Assembly: GCA_903898725.1 (NCBI GenBank)
Contig: CAIUGQ010000233.1
Location: 1 to 10,640, forward strand
DNA: 10,640 nt
Direction of reading: 5' to 3'
DNA from: an uncultured Burkholderiales bacterium
GTDB taxonomy: Bacteria; Pseudomonadota; Gammaproteobacteria; Burkholderiales; Burkholderiaceae_E
In this document: positions 1 through 7,668 of the stretch, one piece after another
Layout: each line of letters opens with the position of its first letter
Numbering within the stretch: the stretch's first letter is position 1
Made by a program: the position numbers and the translations under genes
Notes under the pieces: generated by a model
What the model saw: only the letters and a program-made list of their open reading frames with translations
What the model was told of the DNA's origin: nothing
The model's database searches: none

Positions 1-638
1 CGGCGCAGCAGGTCGACCTCGGCGCGCGCCGGCATCGCATCGGGCAGCGGCGTCGCGACGCACAGCAGGCGCTGGACACCGCCCTGCGACTCGAGCTCGA
101 CCGCGACCCGCACCCGCACCCGCGAGCCGTCGGCGCAGCCCCAGGCCGCCTCCCACGAGACGGGGCCTTCCGCAGCGACGCGCCGGGCCAGCACGCCCGC
201 GCTCGCGGCGGACAGCGCCTGATCGAGCCGCTCGCCACGCACGCCGCCGTCCCAGCCCAGGCGCTCTCGGGCCGCGCGGCTCCAGGCGAGCACGCGGCCG
301 TCGAGCGACACATGCAGCAGCATCACGCCGAGCGCATCGAGCGCCGAGGCCAGGGGGGCGGGTCGGGCAGCGGGCCGCGGGGTCGCCGATGCGGCGGTGG
401 CCGGGGTGGTGGCCGGGGCGGCAGGCGTGAACGCGGCTGAGGGCGCGGAAGGCGCGGAAGGCGCGTAGGGCGCGGAGGGCGTCGACGGCGTCGGCGGCGT
501 CGGCGGCGAAGACTGCGCGGACGGAGCGCGGACGTCAGTCGGGGGCGCCGATGCCGGCGTCGAGCCGGCGGACGCCCGGGGTCCGGTCAGGTCCGGCGGC
601 GGCTCGGTGGCGTGGGAGGTCGGCAGGAGCGCGCTCAT
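1..638 (-). CDS. PAS-domain signalling protein, N-terminal part (runs off left edge)
   Basis: Reading the minus strand from the ATG at 638-636 gives 212 codons without a stop to the window edge, so this is the N-terminal part of a longer protein. Residues about 12-92 are low-complexity, rich in Pro, Ala, Ser and Thr, and look like a disordered leader with no signal peptide. Residues about 95-207 resemble a PAS sensory domain: a hydrophobic strand followed by a turn (MLLHVSLDGRVLAWSRAA), the ERLGWD helix start, and the closing strands with WEAAWGCADGSRVRVRV. PAS domains bind small ligands or mediate dimerisation. The output domain lies outside the window, so a histidine kinase, a GGDEF/EAL enzyme or a transcriptional regulator are all possible. 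The gene is divergent from the aldolase gene, with 109 bp between starts. No strong ribosome-binding site precedes the ATG, so the exact start is uncertain. Confidence 0.72.
   Translation of the reverse strand, partial: MSALLPTSHATEPPPDLTGPRASAGSTPASAPPTDVRAPSAQSSPPTPPTPSTPSAPYAPSAPSAPSAAFTPAAPATTPATAASATPRPAARPAPLASALDALGVMLLHVSLDGRVLAWSRAARERLGWDGGVRGERLDQALSAASAGVLARRVAAEGPVSWEAAWGCADGSRVRVRVAVELESQGGVQRLLCVATPLPDAMPARAEVDLLR
442..507. repeat. 9-bp periodic coding repeat in the PAS protein leader
   Basis: Four units of the form GGCGCGGAA (442-450, 451-459, 460-468 with TAG at the end, 469-477 with GAG at the end) are followed, after GGC, by three units GTCGACGGC, GTCGGCGGC, GTCGGCGGC (481-507). 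The period is 9 bp, so gain or loss of a unit keeps the reading frame. On the minus strand they encode runs of Pro-Ser-Ala and Pro-Pro-Thr triplets at about residues 44-66 of the PAS protein, consistent with an expandable flexible linker. Confidence 0.8.
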
Positions 639-676
639 GGAATGGAGTGGCCGCCCTTCGGATGCGGGGGCCTGCC

Positions 677-684
677 CGATTCTG
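677..684 (-). promoter_or_regulatory. candidate -10 element for the PAS gene
   Basis: On the minus strand CAGAAT (684-679) matches four of six bases of TATAAT and is followed by CG. It lies 40 bp before the ATG at 638. No convincing -35 box is seen 16-18 bp upstream. It shares the hexamer-plus-CG form with other gene starts in the window, which is the main support for it. Confidence 0.25.
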
Positions 685-719
685 CCACGACGCGCGGTGC
701 GCGGCTCGCCCGGGAGAGG

Positions 720-725
720 CATACT
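720..725 (+). promoter_or_regulatory. candidate -10 element for the aldolase-paaZ unit
   Basis: CATACT matches four of six bases of TATAAT, is followed by CG, and sits 22 bp before the ATG at 748, which would give a 5' leader of about 15 nt containing the AGGGAG ribosome-binding site. No good -35 box is visible at 16-18 bp spacing. Its spacing to the start codon is the same as that of TATACT before the ATG at 10636. Confidence 0.3.
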
Positions 726-747
726 CGAAGGCTCCCAGGGAGACGAC

Positions 748-1485
748 ATGGACCGACCGAACCTCGACGCCCTGCGCGTCGACCTCGCCGCCGCCCTGCG
801 CGGGGCTGCCCGCCACGGGCTCAACGAAGGCGTCTGCAACCACTTCAGTCTCGAGGTGAGCGAGGACCGCTACCTGATCAACCCGCAGGGCTTGCACTGG
901 TCGGAGGTCACCGCAGGCGACATGCTGCTGATCGACGGCGAGGGCCGCGTGCTCGAGGGCCGCCACCCGCTCGAGCCGACCGCGTTCTTCATCCACAGCC
1001 GGATCCACCGCCGGCATCGCCATGCGAAGGCGGTGCTGCACACCCACATGCCCTACGCGACCGCGCTGACCCTCGTCGAGGGCGGCCGGCTCGAGTGGTG
1101 CGGTCAGGGCGCGCTGCGCTTCCACGGACGCGTCGCCTACGACGATGCGTACAACGGCCTGGCGCTCGACATCGCCGAGGGCGACCGCATCGCCGCCCAG
1201 CTCGACGGCGGGCTCGACGTGATGTTCATGGCCAGCCACGGGGTCACCGTCGTCGGCCGCTCGCTCGCGTGGGCCTTCGACGACCTGTACTACCTCGAGC
1301 GCGCGTGCATGCATCAGGTGCTTGCCGTGCAGGCCGCCGCCGGACGCTCGCTGCGTCGGATTCCGGAGGCGATCTGCACGACGGTCGCGGCGCAGATCGA
1401 GGGCGAGCGCCAGCAGTCGGACCTCTTCTTCGAGGCGACCAAGCGCCTGCTCGACCGGGATGCGCCCGGCTGGCGCGCCCCCTGA
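748..1485 (+). CDS. class II aldolase/adducin family protein
   Basis: This 245-aa protein is the usual size for the zinc-dependent class II aldolase/adducin (FucA/AraD) fold, a cytoplasmic family that includes sugar-phosphate aldolases and epimerases. The fold is seen in GLNEGVCNHFS near residue 25, INPQG at 44-48, and the metal ligands H98 and H100 (HTHMPYATAL) and H164 (ASHGVTVVGRS). Counting back from H98 without gaps, as recalled for E. coli fuculose-1-phosphate aldolase (E73 before H92), the catalytic glutamate position holds alanine (A79, in EPTAFFIH), so a classical aldol cleavage is doubtful. The ATG at 748 is chosen over upstream in-frame starts because AGGGAG lies at 737-742 and homology begins right after it. 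The gene is 13 bp upstream of paaZ and probably co-transcribed. The family call is firm; the substrate is unknown. Confidence 0.87.
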   Translation: MDRPNLDALRVDLAAALRGAARHGLNEGVCNHFSLEVSEDRYLINPQGLHWSEVTAGDMLLIDGEGRVLEGRHPLEPTAFFIHSRIHRRHRHAKAVLHTHMPYATALTLVEGGRLEWCGQGALRFHGRVAYDDAYNGLALDIAEGDRIAAQLDGGLDVMFMASHGVTVVGRSLAWAFDDLYYLERACMHQVLAVQAAAGRSLRRIPEAICTTVAAQIEGERQQSDLFFEATKRLLDRDAPGWRAP

Positions 1486-1498
1486 CCGGACCGCGACG

Positions 1499-3547
1499 AT
1501 GCCAGAGATCCTGCGCAGCCACCTCGCCGGCCGGTGGATCGGCGAGACCGCCGCGACGCCGCTGGTCCATGCGGTCACCGGCGACGTCGTCGCGTTCACC
1601 CACGCCGAGCAGCCGGACTTCGGCGAGGCCCTGGCCCACGCGCGCGGCGCCGGGCTGCGAGGCCTGCTCGGGCTCGATTTCCAGCGCCGTGCGGCGATCC
1701 TGCGCGCGTTGGCCCGGCGGCTCACCGAACGCAAGGAGGCCCTCTACGAGGTCTCTGCCTGGACGGGCGCGACGCGACGCGACGGCTGGGTGGACATCGA
1801 GGGCGGCATCGGGACGCTCGTCGCCTACGCATCGCTCGCGGCCGCGGAGCTGCCCTCGGGCAACCTGCTGCACGAAGGCCCGCCGACCTCGCTCGGCAAG
1901 CGCAACACCTTTGCGGGCACTCATGTGCTGGTGCCGCGGCACGGCGTCGCGGTCCACGTCAATGCGTTCAACTTCCCGGTCTGGGGGCTGCTCGAGAAGT
2001 TCGCGCCGGCCTTCATCGCCGGCATGCCGTGCATCGTGAAGCCCGCGACCGCCACCGCCTACCTGAGCTGCGCGCTGGTGCGCGAGATCGAGGCCAGCGG
2101 ACTGCTGCCGCCGGGCGCGCTGCAGCTGGTGGTCGGCGGCGTCGGCGACCTGCTCGACCGGCTCGACGGCCAGGACATGGTCACGTTCACCGGGTCGGCC
2201 GAGACGGCGGCGCGCCTGCGCGCGCACCCGAACCTGGTGCGCAGCGCGGTGCCCTTCAACGCCGAGGCGGACTCGCTCAATGCCGCGATCCTCGGGCCGG
2301 ACGTCGAACCGGGCAGCACCGAGTTCGGGCTGTTCGTCGACGAGGTGATGCGCGAGATGTCGGCCAAGGCCGGGCAGAAGTGCACCGCGATCCGCCGCGT
2401 CATCGTGCCCGGCCCGCGTCTCGATGCGATCGCCTCGGCGCTGCGCGAACGGCTCGGTGCGCTCGTCGTCGGTGATCCGGCGCTCGAGGGGGTGCAGATG
2501 GGTGCGCTCGCCTCGCACGCGCAGCAGACCGACGTGGCCGATCGGGTGGCCGCGCTCGCGCGCGACTGCGAGACGGTGTTCGGCGCCGCCGACGGCTTCG
2601 CGCCGCGCGGCGAGCGCGTGGCCGGTGGCGCGTTCTTCGCGCCGACGCTGCTGCTGTGCGCGCGTCCGCACGAGACCGCCTCGGTGCACGAGATCGAGGC
2701 CTTCGGCCCGGTCGCCACGCTGATGCCCTACGACGGCCTCGACGATGCGATCGAACTCGCCGCGCGCGGGCGAGGCAGCCTGGTCGCGACACTGGTCACC
2801 GCTTCGCCCGAGGTCGCCGCGCACGCCGTGCCGAGGCTCGCCGCCTGGCACGGTCGGCTGCATGTGCTCGATGCGGCGTCCGCCGCCGAATCGACCGGGC
2901 ACGGCTCGCCCCTGCCCGGCCTGAAGCACGGCGGCCCCGGGCGCGCGGGCGGCGGCGAGGAGCTCGGCGGCCTGCGCGCGGTCACGCACTGCCTGCAGCG
3001 GGCCGCGGTGCAGGGCTCGCCCAGCATGCTCACCGCCATCACCGGCGAGTACGTGCGCGGCGCCGCGGTGCGCGAGTCCGACATCCACCCCTTCCGCCGG
3101 CACTTCGAGGAGATCGCGGTCGGCGACTCGCTGCTCACGCACCGCCGCACCGTCAGCGAGGCCGACATCGTGATGTTCGGCGGCCTGTCGGGCGACTTCT
3201 TCTACATGCACTTCGACGAGCCGGCGGCCCGGGCCAGCGCGTTCGGCAAGCGCATCGCCCACGGCTACTTCGTGCTCTCGGCGGCGGCGGGCCTGTTCGT
3301 CTGGCCCTCGCCCGGCCCGGTGCTGGCGAACTACGGGCTCGACACGCTGCGCTTCGTCAAGCCGGTCGGCATCGGCGACACCATCCAGGCGCGGCTCACC
3401 TGCAAGCGCAAGACCGACCGGCCCGCCAAGGGCGACGGTCCGGGCCAGGGCGTGGTCGCCTGGGACGTGCAGGTGACGAACCAGGACGGCGCCCTGGTCG
3501 CGTCCTACGACATTCTCACACTCGTCGCGAAACGCGCCGCCGGCTGA
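1499..3547 (+). CDS. paaZ: PaaZ: bifunctional oxepin-CoA hydrolase / 3-oxo-5,6-dehydrosuberyl-CoA semialdehyde dehydrogenase
   Basis: At 682 aa this matches the E. coli PaaZ length (about 681) and architecture. PaaZ opens the ring of 2-oxepin-2(3H)-ylideneacetyl-CoA and then oxidises the resulting aldehyde with NADP+, in aerobic phenylacetyl-CoA degradation. Residues 1 to about 515 form the aldehyde dehydrogenase: NAFNFPVWG at 155-163, TFTGSAET at 229-236, general base E256 (FNAEADSLN) and nucleophile C295 (KAGQKCTAIRR), followed by ESTGHGSPLP and HGGPGRAGGGEELGG. Residues about 530-682 form the MaoC-like hot-dog hydratase, with the catalytic pair D566 and H571 (LSGDFFYMHFD) and HGYFVLSAAAGLF. 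All expected catalytic residues are present, so both activities should be intact. The start ATG lies 13 bp after the aldolase stop with only a weak ribosome-binding site, suggesting translational coupling. No other paa gene is in the window. Monofunctional BoxD-like enzymes lack the C-terminal domain. Confidence 0.95.
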   Translation: MPEILRSHLAGRWIGETAATPLVHAVTGDVVAFTHAEQPDFGEALAHARGAGLRGLLGLDFQRRAAILRALARRLTERKEALYEVSAWTGATRRDGWVDIEGGIGTLVAYASLAAAELPSGNLLHEGPPTSLGKRNTFAGTHVLVPRHGVAVHVNAFNFPVWGLLEKFAPAFIAGMPCIVKPATATAYLSCALVREIEASGLLPPGALQLVVGGVGDLLDRLDGQDMVTFTGSAETAARLRAHPNLVRSAVPFNAEADSLNAAILGPDVEPGSTEFGLFVDEVMREMSAKAGQKCTAIRRVIVPGPRLDAIASALRERLGALVVGDPALEGVQMGALASHAQQTDVADRVAALARDCETVFGAADGFAPRGERVAGGAFFAPTLLLCARPHETASVHEIEAFGPVATLMPYDGLDDAIELAARGRGSLVATLVTASPEVAAHAVPRLAAWHGRLHVLDAASAAESTGHGSPLPGLKHGGPGRAGGGEELGGLRAVTHCLQRAAVQGSPSMLTAITGEYVRGAAVRESDIHPFRRHFEEIAVGDSLLTHRRTVSEADIVMFGGLSGDFFYMHFDEPAARASAFGKRIAHGYFVLSAAAGLFVWPSPGPVLANYGLDTLRFVKPVGIGDTIQARLTCKRKTDRPAKGDGPGQGVVAWDVQVTNQDGALVASYDILTLVAKRAAG

Positions 3548-3563
3548 GCGGCCTCGTTACAGC

Positions 3564-3599
3564 GCACGGCGCACCGCAGCGGCGCGCCGTGCGCCGTGC
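3564..3599 (+). terminator. inverted repeat after paaZ, candidate terminator
   Basis: A perfect 11-bp inverted repeat, GCACGGCGCAC (3564-3574) and GTGCGCCGTGC (3589-3599), with a 14-nt loop lies 17 bp after the paaZ stop. The GC-rich stem would end the aldolase-paaZ transcript, but no T-run follows, so it may instead be an mRNA-stabilising hairpin or need Rho. Directly adjacent are the 10-bp palindrome GTGCATGCAC (3596-3605) and another GTGCA (3613-3617) able to pair with TGCAC at 3601-3605. Confidence 0.5.
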
Positions 3600-3632
3600 A
3601 TGCACTTCGTTCGTGCACAGTGCGCCCGGATT

Positions 3633-3642
3633 TTGTAGACAG
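3633..3642. promoter_or_regulatory. possible GntR/FCD-type operator
   Basis: TTGTAGACAG fits nine of ten positions of the TNGTNNACNA pattern recalled for FadR-subfamily GntR regulators. It overlaps the proposed -35 box of the ABC operon, where a bound repressor would block RNA polymerase. No gntR-type gene is in the window, so the link is only inferred from the motif. Confidence 0.25.
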
Positions 3643-3665
3643 GCCGCACTCGAATTGCCGACAAT
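3636..3665 (+). promoter_or_regulatory. candidate sigma-70 promoter of the ABC transporter operon
   Basis: TAGACA (3636-3641) matches five of six bases of the TTGACA -35 box, and GACAAT (3660-3665) matches four of six bases of TATAAT, 18 bp apart. This is the most AT-rich part of the 195-bp gap between paaZ and the ABC ATPase gene. It would start transcription near 3672, leaving a 5' leader of about 70 nt. The leader contains the short inverted repeat GCACG-TCT-CGTGC (3704-3716). Confidence 0.4.
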
Positions 3666-3742
3666 CCCGCTTCGGCGTCGTCGACAGCACGACGGAACCA
3701 ATGGCACGTCTCGTGCTTGGATAGGTCGATGCGGAGCGCCCG

Positions 3743-4822
<1,080 letters not shown>

Positions 4823-4891
4823 GCGGCCCCGCGCCGACGACGCCCCCTTCCCCCGACGAGTTCCACTCTCCACTGCGAGGCGAGACCCACG

Positions 4892-5935
4892 ATGCCCACC
4901 CGACGCGATGCACTCTCCACCGCCCTGACCCTGGGCGCGCTGCAGCTCGTCCCCGCCCTCTCCCATGCGCAGGCCCGCCGCCTGGTGTTCGCCACCTTCA
5001 CCGGCAGCTGGGAGGAGGCGCATCGCGACGTGCTGGTGCCCCATTTCCGCCGCAACAACAACAACGCGGAGATGACGCTCGACCCGATGCTGTCGGTCGA
5101 CCAGATCGCGAAGGTCACCGCCGCGCGCAACGCGCCCCCGATCGACGTGATGCTGCACGACCCGGGTCCGGCGCTGGTCGCGATCGGCCAGGACCTGGTC
5201 GATCCGTTCCCCGTCGCCTCCAGCAAGCACTACGGCGACCTGATCGCCGAGGCGCAGGACCCGATGGGCCCGGCGATCTTCTTCCAGGCGGTGGGCCTGA
5301 CCTACAACCCCGAGAAGATCAAGACGCCGCCGACCTCGTGGGCCGACCTGTGGAAGCCCGAGTACAAGGGCCGCGTCGGCATCACCAACCTGAACTCGAC
5401 GCTCGGCACCGGCTGGCTGGTCGAGGTCTCGAAGATGCGCGGCGGCTCGGAGTCGAACGTCGAGCCGGGCTTCAAGGCGATCCAGGAACTCAAGCCCAGC
5501 CTCGCGGCGGTCGCGGCCAATCCGGGTGCGCTCGCCACGCTGTTCCAGCAGGGCCAGATCGACATCAGCCCGGGCAACTTCAACGCGATCCAGATCCTCA
5601 AGGCCCGCGGCGTGCCGGTCGAGTTCGTCAAGCCCAAGGAAGGCACGATCGCCTTCAAGACGACCGCGCACGTGGTCAAGAACTCGCCCAACAAGGCGCT
5701 CGCCGCCGCGCTGATCGACTCGGCGATGTCGCCCGAGGTGCAGTCGCGGCTGATGAAGAGCCCCTACCTGATCGTCCCGACCAACACCAAGGTCGCGATG
5801 GAGGGCGAGATCCAGAAGGTGCTGGCCCGCGACCACGCCGACCTGAAGAAGAGCTTCGTGTTCCAGGACTGGAAGAAGATCAACGAGCAGCGCGCCTCCT
5901 GGATCGAGCGCTTCAACCGCGAGATCCGCGTCTGA
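4892..5935 (+). CDS. periplasmic substrate-binding protein of the ABC importer (PotD-like family)
   Basis: This 347-aa protein starts with an export signal: TRRDAL at residues 3-8, a hydrophobic stretch at about 10-23, and a likely cleavage after A26 or A28 (SHAQA). The twin arginine resembles a Tat signal, although Sec export cannot be excluded. The mature part reads as a type 2 periplasmic binding protein of the PotD/iron(III)-binding class: LVFATFTGSWEEA at its start, IDVMLHDPGPALVAIGQDLV, a hinge-like GLTYNPEKIKTPPTSWADLWKPEY block, and a C-terminal KINEQRASWIERFNREI helix. It should capture the ligand in the periplasm and deliver it to the two permeases that follow, the first only 1 bp away. 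Four successive Asn codons (residues 55-58) are unusual for this region. The ligand cannot be assigned from sequence; polyamines, opines and other small organic compounds are possible. Confidence 0.9.
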   Translation: MPTRRDALSTALTLGALQLVPALSHAQARRLVFATFTGSWEEAHRDVLVPHFRRNNNNAEMTLDPMLSVDQIAKVTAARNAPPIDVMLHDPGPALVAIGQDLVDPFPVASSKHYGDLIAEAQDPMGPAIFFQAVGLTYNPEKIKTPPTSWADLWKPEYKGRVGITNLNSTLGTGWLVEVSKMRGGSESNVEPGFKAIQELKPSLAAVAANPGALATLFQQGQIDISPGNFNAIQILKARGVPVEFVKPKEGTIAFKTTAHVVKNSPNKALAAALIDSAMSPEVQSRLMKSPYLIVPTNTKVAMEGEIQKVLARDHADLKKSFVFQDWKKINEQRASWIERFNREIRV

Positions 5936-5936
5936 C

Positions 5937-6803
5937 ATGGCGCAGGCCGCGTCCGGCGTCGCGGGTCGCGGCGCGTCGCCCCTTCGGCTGGCGCTGCCGC
6001 TGACGCTGTTCTCGGTGCTGTTCTTCGTCGCGCCGCTGCTGCTGCTCGGCATGGTCAGCCTGTTCGACGACACGCAGATGACCCGGATGGGCCTCGCCCA
6101 GTGGCGCAAGCTGCTGGGCGACACCTTCACCTGGCGCGTGCTCGGCGCGACGCTCTGGCTCGGCGTGAAGGTCACCGCGCTGTGCCTGGTGATCGGCTTC
6201 GCGCTCGCCTGGGCGTTCGTGCGCTGCCCGCGCTGGCTGCAGACCGCGCTGATCGTCGTGATCGTGCTGCCGCTGCTCACCAGCGTCGTGGTGCGCACCT
6301 TCGCGTGGATCGTGATCCTCGGCCGGCAGGGCATCGTCAATTCGGTGCTGGCCGCGATCGGGTGGATCGATGCACCGCTCAAGCTGCTCTACACCGACGG
6401 CGGCCTCGTGGTGGCGCTCGCCAACGTGCAGCTGCCGCTGATGACGCTGCCGCTGATCACCGCGCTGCAGAAGCTCGACCCGAACCTGCAGGACGCCTCC
6501 GCGGCGCTCGGCGCGGGTGCGTGGACCACGTTCCGGCGCGTGACGGTCCCCCTGGCGCTGCCCGGCATCCTGGCCGGCTGCCTGCTGACCTACGCCGCCG
6601 CGATCACCGCCTTCATCACGCAGTCCCTGGTCGGCGGCGGCCAGATGCTGTTCATGCCGATGTACCTCTACCAGCAGGCCTCGACGCTGCAGAACTGGCC
6701 GTACGCCGCGGCGATCTCGATCCTGTTCCTGGTCGCGGTGCTGCTGTGCGTGTCGCTATTCAACGCGCTCGGCCGCCTCTCGCGCGGCCTCGCGCCGGCC
6801 TGA
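5937..6803 (+). CDS. ABC transporter permease, PotB-like
   Basis: This 288-aa inner-membrane protein has about six hydrophobic segments (roughly 18-40, 70-94, 102-128, 155-175, 208-230 and 257-279), the usual number for the binding-protein-dependent permease (MetI-like) fold. The cytoplasmic EAA loop that contacts the ATPase is clear at about 186-210: DASAALGAGAWTTFRRVTVP followed by LALPG. The start ATG is separated from the binding-protein stop by one base, so translation is probably coupled. With the next gene it would form the heterodimeric channel of the importer. Being the first permease and having the longer periplasmic loop after TM1 fits PotB rather than PotC. The transported compound is unknown. 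Confidence 0.93.
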   Translation: MAQAASGVAGRGASPLRLALPLTLFSVLFFVAPLLLLGMVSLFDDTQMTRMGLAQWRKLLGDTFTWRVLGATLWLGVKVTALCLVIGFALAWAFVRCPRWLQTALIVVIVLPLLTSVVVRTFAWIVILGRQGIVNSVLAAIGWIDAPLKLLYTDGGLVVALANVQLPLMTLPLITALQKLDPNLQDASAALGAGAWTTFRRVTVPLALPGILAGCLLTYAAAITAFITQSLVGGGQMLFMPMYLYQQASTLQNWPYAAAISILFLVAVLLCVSLFNALGRLSRGLAPA

Positions 6804-6819
6804 CGGGACGGGACACGAC

Positions 6820-7632
6820 ATGGCCCGACGCCGCCTCGATCCCGAGACGCTCGCGCTGCACGGCGTGCTGTGGGGGCTGGCCCTCTGCGCGATCGCGCTG
6901 CTGCTGGCGCCGACGGTGATCGTCGTCGTCGTCTCGTTCACCAGCGGCTATTCGCTGCGCTTCCCGCCACCCGGCTACTCGCTGCAGTGGTACCAGGCGC
7001 TGCTCGATGCATGGCAGCTTCATTTCGCCGCCGGCAACAGCCTGAAGGTCGCCGCGGCGACGACCGTGCTGTCGGTCATGCTCGGGGTCGGCGGCGCGAT
7101 GGGCATCGCCCGCTCGCCCACCTGGACGGCGCGGGTGCTCGACTCGCTGTTCATGTCGCCGCTGGTGCTGCCGGCGCTCGCCTTCGGGCTGTCGGCACTG
7201 ATCTACTTCTCGCGGCTCGGCCTGCAGGTGTCGATGACGACGCTGGTGATCGGGCACACCGTGGTGTGCGTGCCGTACGTGGTGCGCACGACCGTCGCCG
7301 CGCTGGCGCAGCTGCCCGGTGCGCTGCTCGAGAGCTCCGAGAGCCTGGGCGCCAGCCGCTTCTACACGTTCCGCCGCGTGACCCTGCCGCTGATCGCGCC
7401 GGGTGTGGCGGCCGGCGCGTTCATCGCGTTCATGTCCTCGTTCGACAACGTCCCGGTGTCGCTGTTCCTGCGCGACGCGAACACCGACATGCTCCCGATC
7501 CGCATGTGGGCCGACCTCGAGGGCAAGCTCGACGTGACCATCGCCGCCGTCTCGAGCGTGCTGATCGGGGTCACGCTGGTGCTGATCGTCGTCATGGAGC
7601 GCCTGACCGGCATCAGCCGCCGGATCCGCTAG
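6820..7632 (+). CDS. ABC transporter permease, PotC-like
   Basis: This 270-aa inner-membrane protein is the second channel subunit. Hydrophobic segments lie at about 15-39, 74-97, 107-130, 139-162, 190-211 and 239-259. After TM1 comes FPPPGYSLQWYQALL, a block characteristic of PotC-class permeases. The EAA loop is at about 171-195, ESSESLGASRFYTFRRVTLP followed by LIAPG, and closely mirrors that of its partner. The gene starts 16 bp after the first permease and ends the operon; the next gene on the right is convergent, with 30 bp between stops. The purine-rich GGGACGGGACACGAC before the ATG can act as a ribosome-binding site. Confidence 0.93.
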   Translation: MARRRLDPETLALHGVLWGLALCAIALLLAPTVIVVVVSFTSGYSLRFPPPGYSLQWYQALLDAWQLHFAAGNSLKVAAATTVLSVMLGVGGAMGIARSPTWTARVLDSLFMSPLVLPALAFGLSALIYFSRLGLQVSMTTLVIGHTVVCVPYVVRTTVAALAQLPGALLESSESLGASRFYTFRRVTLPLIAPGVAAGAFIAFMSSFDNVPVSLFLRDANTDMLPIRMWADLEGKLDVTIAAVSSVLIGVTLVLIVVMERLTGISRRIR

Positions 7633-7668
7633 CGCGCCGTCCCGTCAGGGCGCGCCGTCCCCTCAGGG
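7633..7668. repeat. 18-bp tandem duplication at the end of the diguanylate cyclase gene
   Basis: Two 18-bp copies, CGCGCCGTCCCGTCAGGG (7633-7650) and the same with one C for G (7651-7668), stand head to tail between the convergent permease and cyclase genes. The right copy contains the TGA stop of the minus-strand cyclase (7663-7665), and the left copy contains an in-frame second TGA (7645-7647). The unit holds CCCTCAGGG, a small palindrome. No clear terminator hairpin for either gene is visible in the 30-bp gap. Confidence 0.85.

Noticed and set aside
670..690. Possible sigma-54 site (TGGCAG...GGCA, minus strand) before the PAS gene
   Set aside because: The GG and GC dinucleotides are one base off the required spacing and TTGC is absent.
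535..1734. Long minus-strand frame opposite the aldolase and paaZ genes
   Set aside because: Arg/Ala/Val-rich translation with no domain pattern; it is antisense to two well-supported genes and is expected from GC-driven lack of stops.
3701..3724. Seven-codon upstream open frame (MARLVLG) in the ABC leader
   Set aside because: No ribosome-binding site and no attenuation-like codon pattern; probably chance.
3548..3742. Searched for a riboswitch or small RNA between paaZ and the ABC genes
   Set aside because: Only the terminator-like repeat, short dyads and a promoter candidate are visible; nothing matches a known riboswitch core.
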